This document shows, piece after piece, positions 25,333 to 38,085 of a DNA stretch of 64,000 nt. Source of the stretch: Aquila chrysaetos chrysaetos (taxonomy: Eukaryota; Chordata; Aves; Accipitriformes; Accipitridae); contig NC_044004.1 of the NCBI RefSeq assembly GCF_900496995.4, positions 85,392,623 through 85,456,622 of the forward strand, read 5' to 3'. The position numbers and the translations under genes are program-made. How positions within the stretch are numbered: the first letter of the stretch is position 1; every line of letters begins with the position of its first letter. The notes under the pieces are model-generated. The model saw nothing but the letters and a program-made list of their open reading frames with translations, searched no databases and was not told where the DNA came from.

Positions 25333-28300
25333 AACGCAAAATGTTCTTTCAGTGACTTAATCCGCCAAAAAAATTCATTTGAGAAACTACAAGCGGGAGA
25401 GAAAACGTCTGATGAATCTCAGGCACGGTTGCGAAAAGCTTGTTGTGTTACGGAGTGTATGTTTGCAGAAGACAGAACCCCAGTTCCATTTCCAGCAGCG
25501 CGATCTATAGAGGATGATGCTTTGTAAAGCACTTATGGCTGGCGAGAGCGATGTTTTAGTTTGCGCTAAGAGTAAACATCAAACAGTCTTTCCCATAAGT
25601 TATCTACATAACTGACTCTCTGAAATAGTGTATTTAAAGGGCACATATTCATAGGGAATAAATTAATTCCCCATCATCATGACAGTTCAATTCTCTACTT
25701 TGGAGTCAGCGATTCCTCAGCGTATTGAAGGTGACAGCAGTTTTCCTATGTACGTGCCTTTTTGCAGCTTCATAGCTATTTGAGGCTAGTTTAAACACTC
25801 GGTCGTTGATTTTTGTATTTTGTCACTGGTGCCGTCGCGATTACCAACCTGAATAATGCGCATGTGGAAGGGTGCGAGAGGTGTGGAGGTGGAATAGGTA
25901 GCCTAGGGATCCTTTCAGCAGTCACTTTTTACCTGCACAAAGTCTCAGTGGAAGCTGACAGGAATTTAAGTTAAAAAAAAAATTAAAAAAAGAAAATAAA
26001 AGAAGAGAACCACCAGTTAGTCCCAGATGCAGGTTACGATTGCAGCTCTTCCCTTACCCTGTTTGAACAGCATACCCCTGCAGTCAGATTCCCCAAATGC
26101 CACCGGATACGTGTTTATTGGCTCCAATTAAGCAACACTGATTAGCACAGTTATCTGACCTGGTTGCTGTGTGTTAGGATTCCAAGAGCTCTGTAGCGAT
26201 GTATCGTCGTGAAGGATGCGTTCCCTGGAACTGGAAGAGAAAAGTCTCCGTTTCTAGAGAACAAGTGCCATCTTCAGCATACAGGAGCAGAAGTGCCATC
26301 AAAACCAAGCGCTAAGCCTGAGCGAAGCTGCGTACGTTTAGATCGAGGTTCATTTGATCCTCTTCTATACGCAGGAGAGAAGTTCGACGTTCTGTACGCT
26401 AATTGGGTGGACTTAGAAATGGAGGAAAAAAGCTGTAATTTTCTCCTGGCACAAAAGACAGACACTTGCAGACAACTGGGAGCTTTTCACAGCTGTGTCT
26501 TAGTAATGAAAAAGAGCCTGTCTCTCTGGTGCGGAGGTGTGTGAGTTCCCGTCTTGACTTTTACGGAGAGGCAGAAGCAGGGATGCGCACGGGCTGCCCG
26601 TACCGTAGGGTTCACCTTTTAATCCACTGGTCCGCTCCTGGGCCTGGTGTCATTAGGACACGTGGGGGATGCCGTTGGCTAAGCTGGAAGCAGGCTCGGA
26701 TTCTCAGTAGACATCGGGCCCTGCAAGCAGAAACAGATACGGTGGTTTCCAATAGTTGTCTTGTTAAGAGCTGCACGTTTCTTTGTTCAAGGTGAGCTGG
26801 CTGGTGATGAGTAACGCTCTCATTGCCAAAATCATTTCCTTCACGGTATTTTCGAGGCTCTTGAGGTGCGCGCTTCTTGTCCTGCGTAGAAAGGCAGGAG
26901 CTGCGCGGTAGCCCTCGAAGGCTGTATTTTTCCTCGCGTCGCCCTGTGCTGGGATTACAGCATGTTCCTTCCTTAGAACGCCACCGGACGACACCTTCCC
27001 AAACACGGCACAGAGGAGTAAGTACCTCGCAGCTTTCTAATGCCCCGTGGGAGGGCTGGGGGGCGTCATTCCACTGCAAATGAGACTGCTGCCTGGGAGA
27101 AGGGCAGTCAGTCCCCCAGGAAAACGCTGGGGGAACGGGCACCCCGCGAGTTGAGGTGTTGCTAAGCCTGGGGATGAACTGCTTGCTGGGGATGAACTGG
27201 AGCGTTTGGCTCTCAGGCAGAAGGTCAGGACTGAGCTGAGCCCAGCTCAGTCTGTGAACGGTGTCTGGTACAAGCAGTGCCAGGAACAGGGCTCCTCAGA
27301 GGAAAATGCAGACTCCCCCTGGCCCCCCCCTTGGATGGTAGTGGAGTTACCCGGATCAGAATAGCCTGTTGGCAGCCACGCTTCCCAACTTCTGTGCTCC
27401 AGAACAGAGGCGTTAATGAAATACAGGTGTTTCCCCAGCACAGCAGTCTGGGGCAGCCGTGCTCTGTGTCGCTCTTTGGGACTGAAGCCGAGTTCAAGGC
27501 TACAGGCAATGCTTTCCAGTGCTGTGATGGGACAGCCTGGAAGTGACCTTAAAAGCATCACCCGAAAACAAGCGCGAGTATGTTATGCTTGGTTTTCACC
27601 GGGATACAGCCAGACTTTGTTGTGAACCATGTCGTGTCGAATCAGTACAATCTTCCAAGGAAAATGTGATTTGCCTCTTCCAATCCTACACGGAGAGCAA
27701 TGTCTGCAGCTAACCATATAGAAGTGAGACATTTTATGCCCACGAGATGTTTTGCCTTTGTATCTGTACGTGAAACTTTCTACATAAAGCCGTGTCTAGC
27801 ATCAGTAATGTATTAATCGCACAGGCAATGATTTCTGTATATAACTTGGTTTTAGCAGTGACCTCCAAATAATTTCCAACTCATGTTACTAATCACGATT
27901 TTAATCTCAACTAGGCACGAGGGGCTTTTCCCACCTGTTCTGTTTTTTGAAACACTATTAATTGATATATGGCTCTGTTTTGTATCTAATTATGTAGTAT
28001 CTGATGCCCATGCATTATTTTTATGGCTGTCTCAAAAGATGGGCAGGAGAATGTCTCGAGCTACACAAGCTCTCTCTTCAGATAGGCTCTTCTGGGAGCA
28101 CGGTCCCCAGTGAGGAGCTGACCGTGAGGAGGCCGCTGCAGAAAGCTCTTGAAAATGCCACTCTTGGAGGCTGAATAGGGAAACTCACGGTAAGTGTGCA
28201 AAACACAGAGAGCAAAATAAAACTGCTTATCCTGCAATGCGGTACCTTGGCCCAGGAGAATTGCCTGCTAGAACCAATGATGCTGTTCCCCTGAACGGGG

Positions 28301-28897
28301 TCACGAGGCAGGCTCTGTTTCTTCCTTTGTCTGGGGGTGCTGAACTTGCAAGGAGCAGAGCGCCTTTCGTGAGGTGCCGACCGGCTGTGGGGTTGCAAGT
28401 CACTGTGCTCTGCCGCAGGGTTGGCCCAAAAGCTTCATGTGCTCACCTCTGAGGAGAGCGGCAGCGGTTTGCAGGAGACTGACGTTTTGTTCAGCCGCCC
28501 ATTTCTCCTTGTAAAAACAGCTTTTTGAAATGATTTCTTTTGAAAGGTTATTCTTTGTACAGACGATGTCAATTTAAAAAAATTAAAATTACCCCCCCAA
28601 AAGAAAGTTATCTTGTATATGGAAAGAAACTTTGACAGATGCTTTTAATTTATTTTATATCTGTGGCCATCTTGTCCTTTTAATGTTTCCTTCTTTATCT
28701 CGGTGCTCTTTAAACAATACAGTTTTCTCTGTCGTCGCAAAGATGAAATGCTAGGACCGTAGTCAAGTGTGCGAGGACAGGTCGTAGCCACACTGTGAAG
28801 GGCACGTTTCACTACTGATGTATAAGCTTGCCTGATTTGTATTTTTTTCTCTTTCAATAATGGGAAAGTGTCGCTAGGAACTCTGGAGAAAATATAA

Positions 28898-28903
28898 AAT
28901 AAA
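28898..28903 (+). terminator. Candidate distal polyadenylation signal AATAAA
   Basis: AATAAA lies in an A-rich context. About 25 bp downstream is a T- and GT-rich element, the usual layout of a cleavage and polyadenylation site. It would give BMP3 a 3' UTR of about 4.6 kb. Confidence 0.45.
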
Positions 28904-28925
28904 ATCAGTTTTTACATGAAAATCC

Positions 28926-30195
28926 ATTTTTTCTGTGTGGTATTCAGGTCTTTCCAAAGAACATGAAGGCTTTCACTGCTTTCGGTGTTCAGCACTCTGG
29001 AAATGCATCCATCTCAAGTGCTCATTTGCAAATGCTGTTTAAACAGAGATTGTCTTTATAGAGGAAAGTACAGAGTGGCTGGGGAGTGGGTGCTATGGCT
29101 TCAGTTAAAGGTTAGCTGATATGACAGTAAGAAGCTACTGAGGTAACCGGACCTGATCCGAGCAAGGCCCGAAGGTGTCGGTGGGTTTCTATCCACTGGC
29201 TTCACTGAGTTTTGATTCCAGCCCACAAAAACGGTACAGAAGTTGTGGTGACAACCCTGCAATTTATAAGAAGAATGAGGCAGTCCTAATTGCTTTCTTG
29301 GTGTGAACGGAACCCAAGGCGGTTGTGTTAAAAAAGAAGAGTAATTCCTGCAGCCTTACTGCAGATAGCATGCTGCTGCAAACCGAAGTAGGGAAAGGAA
29401 GCCTCTAGACTTGCTGTTCTAGGGAGGTCCCAGCAGGATGCTCTCCTGCTTTCCCCCAGGTCCAGCTAAGGGAGGGTGGTGGGCTGGGCGCAACGTTGTC
29501 CCCCCTTGTACGGGCCACGTAGGAGGCAGCGGGTCAGAAGCTCCCAGGCTCTGCCCGTCACCAAGATGCCTGTCTCTCTGTGATCCTCGTCTTCTCTGAC
29601 TGCAGCTACACAAACCTGGGGGACGCACAGTAATTGCGCAAAGGGAAATGAGAGCAGACACCCAACGGAGTGCATGCCCTGAAAGGGAGGACTCCAGTCT
29701 GCTCTGTCCCCTGGAAACAAGGAGAACTTGGGCTTGTTCTCCGAGCAGCTGGGAGATAGCCCCAGGTCACCGTAACAAGAGAACCCACATTGCCACGCTG
29801 GTAACAAGACTTGTTACATTTCTCTTCAGTTAACAGGATTGTTTTACTCAAAACAATAGAAAAGAAACTGTGGGGAGAAGACAAAAGCAAGGCATGTGCT
29901 GCCCTCCAGGTATGACATTACTTGCCACAGCAAGAGCATTCCGTCTTGAGACAATCTCTTGCCTCTGATTACATGAGGGTGACAAGAATGGGGACTCTGA
30001 CTCCCGACGGCTTTTTGGATGCTTCCGACTGCTCGATCGTGTTCCCTGCCGGCCCAACCCGACAAGTAACTTTGCTTTGGGTTTCAGAGCAACACCCTGA
30101 CCTCTTGCCTGGAGGTGACCCAGATTCCCAAGCCACAGGGACATAATGGTTCGAGGAAGGCAGGTTGTGACTGCGCACGATGACGGATGCGCCGG
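28926..30195. other. Intergenic sequence, nothing recognised
   Basis: No conserved coding segment, RNA gene or repeat is identifiable. Overlapping short open frames on both strands between 29.4 and 30.2 kb reflect GC content, not genes. The last five bases (GCCGG) are the left target duplication of the next LTR. Confidence 0.55.
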
Positions 30196-30759
30196 TGTCC
30201 TGGTTTCAGCTGGGATAGGGTTAATTGTCTTCCTAGTAGCCGGTAGGGTGCTATGTTTTGAGTTCAGTATGCGAAGAAGGTTGATAACGCTGATGTTTTC
30301 AGTTGTTGCTAAGTAGTGTTTAGTCTAATGTCAAGGATTTTTCAGCTTCTCATGCCCAGCCAGCGAGAAAGCTGGAGGGGCACAAGAAGTTGGCACAGGA
30401 CACAGCCAGGGCACCTGACCCAAACTGGCCAACGGGGTATTCCATACCATGTGACGTCCCATCTAGTATAGGAACTGGGGGGAGTGGGGGCGGGGAATCG
30501 CCGCTGGGTGTCAGTCGTCGGGTGGTGAGCGATTGCACTGCGCGTCATTTGTACATTCCAATCCTTTTATTATTACTGTTGTCATTTTATTAGTGTTATC
30601 ATTATCATTATTAGTTTCTTCTGTCCTATTAAACCGTTCTTATCTCAACCCGTGAGTTTTACTTCTTTTCCCAACTTTCTCCCCCATCCTGCTGGCTGGG
30701 GGGAGAGTGAGTGAGCGGCCGCGTGGTGCTTAGTTGCTGGCTGGGGTTAAACCACGACA
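30196..30759 (+). mobile_element. Solo LTR, ERVL-like avian family, TSD GCCGG
   Basis: A 564-bp LTR begins TGTCCTGGTTTCAGCTGGGA and ends TAAACCACGACA, with the TG...CA ends of a retroviral LTR. It is flanked by identical GCCGG at 30,191-30,195 and 30,760-30,764. A polyadenylation-like ATTAAA lies at 30,628-30,633. No internal sequence is attached, so it is a solo LTR left by recombination between two LTRs. It closely resembles the antisense LTR at 48,317-48,895, and its ends match the provirus LTRs at 44,901 and 51,390. The family assignment rests on the 5-bp duplication and that resemblance. Confidence 0.93.
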
Positions 30760-33700
30760 GCCGGCTCATGACATCGGCTGTAAGAGGAGCCTGTCTCGGG
30801 CACGGCGATCCCGCGCGTCCTTCCCCGATTTCTTGACCCCTGAGCTGCACGCACTTAGAGAGAGAGGTGCTCAGGGCCTTGACGATTAGTACTCATGCCT
30901 GAGCTTTACACATGTGCTTTTTTTCTTCTGCAGCTCAGGGAGCTGCTCCGGGCCTACGTTGTGTTTTGATCGCTGCCTCTTAGAGGGGATGTTAGTTAGT
31001 TATTAAGAAAGCGAGGCTTGCAGCCTGTGGTAAACCTGAACTCCCATCGCTGTGCAGAATAACAAGAAAGCACCGTTGCACGTGGGAGCACCCGAGCAAT
31101 GGTTGCTTACTGGTAATCCTGCACAAATCAAACTTTCCATACAAACCCACTAACTCCCTCCTCCTGAGCAAAGCTCAGGATTTCATACGCTCGTTTTGAA
31201 GAGGAACGATCTTTTCCCGGAAAGCTTGTATTCAGATCTTACCTCACGCGAGGAGGTCACACTTGTGTTTAAAGGGTACGGAGAAATAGGACTCTGCTGT
31301 ACAACGCTTGCACGCAAAAAACAATCCCACATCTTTTCTTGACACGTGGAATTTTATGAGGTCGTTATGAAAGGATGCTTCCCTCTTTTCAGCTTCCTAT
31401 TTCACTTTGAGGGTCCCTTCCTGCAACATAGACCAGAGAATCCCATTCTCATAAATGAGCCTTTTTAGTGAGCCCTGGGTTATCCTGATTTCCAGGCAAT
31501 TTTGAAACATCCTAGTGAGCAGAGCTGGATCTAATTTAGAATCTTTTCTTTTTTTAAGCTTTCCACAATGTCACATTTTTATCGTTAATTTCACATCTTC
31601 ACGTCTGCTCTCTGCACAACCTCATCCTTGCTTTCCACCTTTAGGAGGAATTACCTCGTTTTACTCACCCTGCGTTCTACCGCTTCAGTGCTGCCTCCCC
31701 TCTCTCCCTAAAAGTGCACCACGTGCAAAATGTCTGAATCATAATGTGGTGCAAATCCATTTCCTTGGTCTTTCATCTCAACAGATCTTGCACACTTAAG
31801 GATCACCACATCCCTGGGAACCATTTATCTGAGCACGGCTGTGCAGCCACCTTAGTGGTGAGAAACAAAACTGGGAAACGATGTTCGTTAACGGGCATAC
31901 CGAGTTGTGCACGTCCTCTCGATTTACTCCTGTCTGTTCAGCCCTAGATCAAGAAGTCAATCAGAAATGCTCAAACCCATGCCAGGAAGCAAAATAACTG
32001 TGCTACCACATTCACGCACAAGGAACTCGAGAGATACAGAGCGCCAGCCTTTTGCTGCCTTGCAAAAAAATGGGAAGGGAGGGTGAATTTAGGGCAGCGC
32101 GCTACACTACACCTGAGAAGGCTGCCTTTAATTGTTTCTTCTTTCCCACACTTTCTGTGTAATCTCAAGGAGGTCAAATTGTCAAACTGTCAGAGGTGTC
32201 TAAACCCAAAGCTACACACAGCTCTCCAGAGAGCCTTCAAAAATTACCCGGGGGCTTAAATGTCTCGGGACTTCAGCTCCCACTTAGTCATATAACGATA
32301 AAAATTCTTCTACCCACTCCACCACAAGGTCCTTGGAGACTGCAGCAGGGGAAAGCTATGTCTGTTTGGAGAGAGGTTGCTGCGTAGTGGCAGGAGAAAG
32401 GGGTCTCGGCTGCTTTTCATTGCAAATGAGACCAGTCAATTCCTGAGCTACCTCTGGATGATGTTGGCAGCTCATGGACAGAGAAGCCCATCCATTTCCT
32501 TTATGGGATGAAGACCTGACCTTAGTCTTGAAAGCCGGTGACCAATCTGGGAAGAAGGGAGGCAATGTTTCCTCATGTTACCCCAAAATCTGGGAAAAAT
32601 CGTGGAGGGGAGGTGTACCTGAAACCCAGTCCCATTTCAGCCGCTGCCTAGCACAGCTGCCCATCTGCTTGGTGTTGCTTCCCCCAGTCAAGAGTAAGTT
32701 GCCAGGACCACGCTGGCCTCTGACGGGAAAGCAGCTAGTAGCTTGGCGGGAGAGAGAGAGAGACCCTGTCGGACAGAGAAACAGCCCGCCTGCATTTGGC
32801 TGAATCTGACCTCTCTGCAATCACAGAGAGTGTCTGTGTGTGAAGACAACTCTTATCTCTCATTCAATAAAAAAAAAATTACAGGCTCACTCATTGTAAC
32901 ATCTGCACCCCTTTATATAGGTATTCAATGGGGCACTGAGGTTACTTCTTGCCCTTTTTATTGGCAGATGATTCTGATTAACAGGTGATTCAGGCAACTT
33001 TATACCATGCTGATTATCACTAGTTTGCAGGCAATTTTTTAAATAAATACTATTAGCCTCAACAATTCAGCCGCTTTCTTTCTGATTACTCAGTCCTCAG
33101 GGAGCCCCATAGAAGAGAAATTCGCTGTGCAAAGGTATCCTGATCTCTTTCACCCATCAAGGACAGTCCAGGTGTTTCCATAGTCGGTAATTCCTAAAGA
33201 ATGATGAGCTTCATATCAAACACTTTTCCAGCTTCTTTTACCAAAAGCATTATCTAGTTTTAAGAAAGAACAGAAGAAATGCAGCGGGGGCCTAGGAAGA
33301 GAAGCTTTTTCCTAAGTCATCTATTCATGTCAGGAGAGGAAAAAAAAATGGAAATAAGATGCTTCCAGAGGGCCTGTGCTAGGTTACTTCTGTGCCTCTT
33401 CCATGCGTACTTGAGGAGACGTTTAGCTCCTGTTGGGTGCTCACAGGGGGAGACAGGGTGAGCTGGAGTCAGGATCAGTGCTGGCACTGGTAAATGAAGG
33501 GCCAACGAGCTGAGGAAAGAGGGTGAGGGCTGAAAAAGGGTCACCAGTTCCGCAGGGAAGGCAGTTGCACTTTACTCGGCAACTGCTCTGACGAATGCAG
33601 TCAGGGTCTGTGGCAGGCAGGGAGAGGCACCAGAAATGCCAAACTTTTTGCAGGGATACCAGCTAGATCAGGGCAGCAACTGAACAGTACGACAATTCAG

Positions 33701-34055
33701 GGGCACAGAGTTGGGCTGCATTGGGTGGCCAAGCTCGCCCTTCTCCCTGAGTCCTGAAGGGGCAGCTGCAAGGATGTGGTGAACATTCATTGCTTGCACT
33801 AAAAACTAGACACCAGTAGCGTACACCTGGGAAAGTTTTCTCTCGCTTTGCTGCTGCTTCTGCTTGCTCATCTCTCCTCAGTGCTCACCTGCATCTCTGC
33901 TCTGTTGTGAGAGCTGAGGAAAGGCGCTGCCATCTACCCAGCCCAGGCGGACCGCTCCTCAGCTCTGTCCTCTGTCAGGACGCATCGTCGTCTCTCCTGC
34001 CTTCTGAGGTATGTTGTCTAGTGGCAGAAGTACGAGCTTTTCCCTGCACCCCGCT

Positions 34056-34082
34056 CCCCCCCCCCCCCCCCCCCCCCCCCCC
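34056..34082. repeat. Poly(C) run, C27
   Basis: Twenty-seven consecutive Cs on the + strand; the complementary G27 could form a quadruplex. The true length is uncertain because such runs are error-prone in sequencing. Confidence 0.9.
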
Positions 34083-35473
34083 AAACCCCAACAACCAAAA
34101 AAAAGGCACAGTTAGAGATGCGTTTGTTAGAGAGCAATGAGGGCGGCAGGGAGGGGAGCGCGGTTAGAACTGGATTTCTCAGAGAGCTACGAAACAAAAG
34201 CAAAGCTGACACAACACAAAGGTAAGATGGTGCATTGGAATGCTGAGGAGAGAACTCACACAGCACAAAAGAAATGAATGTCAGAATCTATTTTCTGCTG
34301 ACCTCCAAAATAATAGCATAATTTGCAACACTGAGCATAGTGTAATCCACTGTTTCTTTCCTCCATCTCCAGCCCACTGTTCAACGCCCTCAGCCTGAAT
34401 GCCTTGTTTCCCACCTTTTTTATGACAGTGTAACTTCTGGTTCTGAGGTTGTGTCTAAAGTACAGCTATCTATTCAAGAGAGTTTGGTTTATTTCAAAGA
34501 ATGTTTAGACTGAACTGAATCAGTTTCCGCTTCTGTTTCTGGAAAGCAGCAGTCCTGTGCATACAGCCCAGAAATAAAATGAACAAAAGTACGTGGGGCC
34601 TGCAGAAATAGGAAAATACTGAAGAAAAGATTCAGTGGGGAAATCATTTGTCTGCGGGACATCCAGGCAAGCAACTCAGCTCCAAGAAAGTGGCTCTGTC
34701 CCGTTGGAATCACGGGGACAACAAGTACAGTGCAGGGCAACACATCTGGACTACCGTATGAAACGTGATTGTACACAGTGCATGTGATGCGCTGGATGGT
34801 TATTTGTTTAAACTGTGAGTTAAATAAGGTGTACAGTTGTTTTGTAAACAACCAACACTGTAAAGATACACGCATCTAATTGTTAGCTGTATTAAATCTA
34901 TCATATGCTATTCCTGCATTTTAAAAAGTACTTACAAATTAAATGGAAAAACACTACCTAAATTGTGGAGTGTGAGGTTCTTCCAGGGGGGTGGGGTAGG
35001 GGGGGCATGACAAAAATCTGTGTGAGATACACACACATATAATGTTTAGTGCTCACCTGAACCCCCAAAAGAAAATCCACTCTTTAATGCTGCAAAATAG
35101 TATTAGCTTCCAGTGCACAGCCTGAAGCGCAAGCCTCTGCTTTCACAGTCTGCTTCCTCTTCAACTGTATATGGCTGTCATCAGTTTGCATAGGCTTTGC
35201 TAGCTCTAAGTTTCCACAAGAGCTTACAAGGCAGGCAAACAAAACCAGCAAAACACGTAGTCTTCCTTTATGGGCTCCATTCAGCCTTCATTAAAATCAG
35301 TGGAAAAATCTCCTACTGCCTTTACTCCGACTGACTGTTACACAGAGCATTTGAATTGCCTTGCAGGCAAAGCGATGCCTCCTACAGCGGTATGTATCGG
35401 CGTGTACTGCAGTTTCACCTGCCTGTTTTACTGCACTGTTCCTTTGCCACGGCTGATGTAGCAGATGTGGCAC

Positions 35474-35495
35474 CACACACACACACACACACACA
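35474..35495. repeat. (CA)11 microsatellite
   Basis: Eleven uninterrupted CA dinucleotides. Confidence 0.97.
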
Positions 35496-37389
35496 GAAAC
35501 CCGTTTACAAGGGTTCCCTGGGCTCTGCAAGTAAGTTGTGCGCTGTACATGTTGCTGACTCAGGCACGAGCAAAGTCACCTTCTTCACTGGCCTTGGGCC
35601 ACTGCAGCCACATACTTGAGGGAAGTATCTCTGGCAAGATCTCACCGGGAGGCTGGGACCTTGTTGGTAGGGGAGAAAGCCAAGCAACTGACACCGAGAC
35701 GGTGCTCTTTGCCACGCTATAGATCGTAAAGGTTACAAAAACCTAACTGCCTTTTTTAAATGCTCTTTGAGTCTGTCACATTTGATAGAGGTTTTAAAAC
35801 TTGCAGGAAATCTCCTCCAAGCTTCATGCAAAGGAAAGTGAATACTTCACACTCTTAGAACAACCGGTTCACTCAGGAGTCCACGTTCCCACATCAGCTG
35901 GTATCTGGCACAGCGCAGGGCGAGAGCCTTGAAAATAGTCTTCATGAGAACTGAAAAGAAAAATCAAGCAGTACTGCATGCTTCTCCTGTGAGCTGCTGA
36001 GTCTTGTGCACTATGCCTCACACGAATAAAGGGCCAGAAAAGTCAGCATTTCCACTACTTCCAGCCTTATCCACACCCTTGTTAGTGTAACTGTAAGAAA
36101 GCGTCCTGCACTGACTGGGAGTGTGGCGGCTGGGATTCCTGAGCTGCCGTATGTCACACCCTTGAGGAGACCCTTCTCTGAGCCCAGTGAGCCCGGGGGT
36201 CAGTGGGCTGAGGTGTCGTTTGACACTGCGTAGGACCGTAGGAGAAAATGTGTTTATATTGTGCCCGCAGCCAGCAACTTCTGTATTCATGTGTTCTGCA
36301 ACTTCTGCCGACACATTTTTAACTTGGCTGATATTGCAGCAAATTTCACTGAAGGGGCAGGGGACTGGCACACCGCAGGAGGAGTTTCTGGGTATCTCCC
36401 AAGGGACAGAGACATCCTCAGCTGGGTACAGACAGGGCGAGAGCTGAAACAACTCGGCCATCATGTAGGGGCCATCCCAGGGAAAGCCTCCTTGGTCGGG
36501 GAGCTGCATTGGGTGGTCGGGGTGGGAGTTGTGGAGCCAGTAGAAATGTTTTACAGCAGGTAGGAAGCTTGACAGAAGGCAAACCGAATGCTGTAGAGGC
36601 AAAAGCTGGCTATGGACTGCAAGAAAAGAGTCGGTCCATTGGAAAGAGAGTGTTCCTTCAGATGACCATAGGAGGCCTTTTGTAAGAAAATACACCACCT
36701 TTTCTTTTTGGTACAATGAGGCATCACAGCAGTAATCAATGAGAGCTGCTGAGTGCCTTTGGCAATATCAGTAACTCCTGGGGGCACAGCTAAATGGACA
36801 GTCTACATTCCACACAAGGAAAATAGCGTTTCCCTAGGATGACACGCAGATCCAGCACAAGTAAGGTGGAGGCCAAGCCCAGGCGCCTACATCTCCAAGG
36901 AATACATTGGCCTTGCAAGGTCTCACACTTCAGAATTTTTTAGCAGACTGTGGCTAACCTGGGGCCCTCTAATTGTTGCTGCCCCCTGGTCCACAGGCAC
37001 GGGTCAGCCCCCAGCTCTCAGACTGGTGTGGTGCAGGGCAGTGATCCACCAGGGCGGCCCCACAGGCCTGAGCTCCCCTGCGTGTGGCCGGAGGCCGGCA
37101 GCCACAGACCCCTTCCTCTTCTGCTCGCTCCCTTCCCCGATGGCTCAGTGTTTGTCACGAACGGCAGTCATATTCAGCAGCTCTTTGAAGGCACGCAGCA
37201 GATCTGCCTAGACGAACAGCACCTGCAATGTTTTCCCACTGGTTCGCCATCAAAGGAGCGGGCCTGGCTGGCGTGTCCCCTCGGACCTTGGCGTCCCTCA
37301 CTTGTGGAGAGCTGGCACAGGCTCTCCTTGGCCCTTTGTGGAGCGACCAGCTTTGAGACTCCCCAGCTGCCACGACATCCCGGTGCCCC

Positions 37390-38085
37390 CTCACAGCTGT
37401 GACACCAGCGGGGACGCGGCTGGGCCCCTGCCCGGCGGCAGCAGCCTGTGGGGCCGGGGTGCCGGGCTGAGGCGAGGGGCCGGGGCCGCTGGGGCAGCCG
37501 GGGCGGCCGTTGGGCCCGGCTGGAGGGGCGGGGCGAGTCGCTCTCGCGCTCGGCCGTTGGGCCCAGCTGGCGGCGGGGGCGGGGCGGACTGTCGCACGCA
37601 GGAGTTCGTCTCGGCCAGCAGGGGTCGCTCGTGCTCCGCGGCTAGGGTTAGCCAGCAGGGGGCCGCCCCGCGCGGCGGCGGACCCCGTGGGGGGCGGTCC
37701 TTCCCGCCGCCGTTTAACGGCCGCCCCGCGCGCGCGGGATTTCCGGCGCGGCAAGGTCGGAGTCGATGCCGCCGGAGCCCGAGCCGCCGCCGCCGCCGCG
37801 GCGGCGTGAGGGGGCCGCAGTGGTGAGGCGTCTGTTTGCCGTCCCGGCGCCCGTCTGCAGTCCCGTTGCGGGAATCCGGCCCTCGCTCCAGGCGCTGCGG
37901 CTGACGGAGCCCGCTCGGGGCTGGGCTGGCAGCGCCGAGGCGGCGGCGGCGGGGGGCTGCCACGGTCCGTCCGTCGCCAGCCATCCCCTCAGCGGCGACG
38001 GCAGCGGTGCCTGAGCCTCGCCTGCGGCAGCCGCCTCGGAGAGCGGCGCAGCTGTAACCACAGGCCGGAGAGCGCCTCTGGGTGA
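37390..38085. promoter_or_regulatory. CpG island, probable promoter of an unidentified gene
   Basis: About 700 bp are very rich in G, C and CpG, with GGGCGG-type Sp1 sites on both strands. A + strand ATG at 37,766 opens a proline/arginine-rich frame (MPPEPEPPPPPRRREGAA) that reaches a good splice donor, GTG|GTGAGG, at 37,822 after exactly 19 codons. Unspliced, the frame runs to 38,014. A second donor-like CTGG|GTGAGC follows at 38,081. I do not recognise the peptide. The island could serve either strand. It is unlikely to belong to BMP3, whose 3' end lies about 9 kb away. Confidence 0.5.
37766..37822 (+). other. Hypothetical first coding exon (19 codons) in CpG island
   Basis: An ATG opens a Pro/Glu/Arg-rich frame of 19 codons that ends on a codon boundary at a GTGAGG donor. 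I cannot match the peptide to any family. In such GC-rich sequence, chance open frames and donors are common. Confidence 0.15.

Larger units (their letters stand above)
24272..28925 (+). other. BMP3: Probable long BMP3 3' UTR
   Basis: About 4.6 kb after the stop codon hold no recognisable coding sequence and become AT-rich toward the end. A candidate AATAAA lies at 25,327-25,332. A better one at 28,898-28,903 is followed by a T/GT-rich TTTTTTCTGTGTGG. BMP3 transcripts are known to have long 3' UTRs, but the exact end is inferred. Confidence 0.45.
30765..37389. other. Intergenic sequence, nothing recognised
   Basis: There is no family-level coding match. A 232-codon minus-strand open frame at 36,018-36,716 starts at TTG and resembles nothing known. 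Simple repeats are C27 at 34,056-34,082 and (CA)11 at 35,474-35,495. GC content rises after 36.9 kb toward the CpG island. Confidence 0.55.

Noticed and set aside
36018-36716. 232-codon minus-strand open frame
   Set aside because: It starts at TTG, shows no family motif, and an overlapping frame on the opposite strand is also open.
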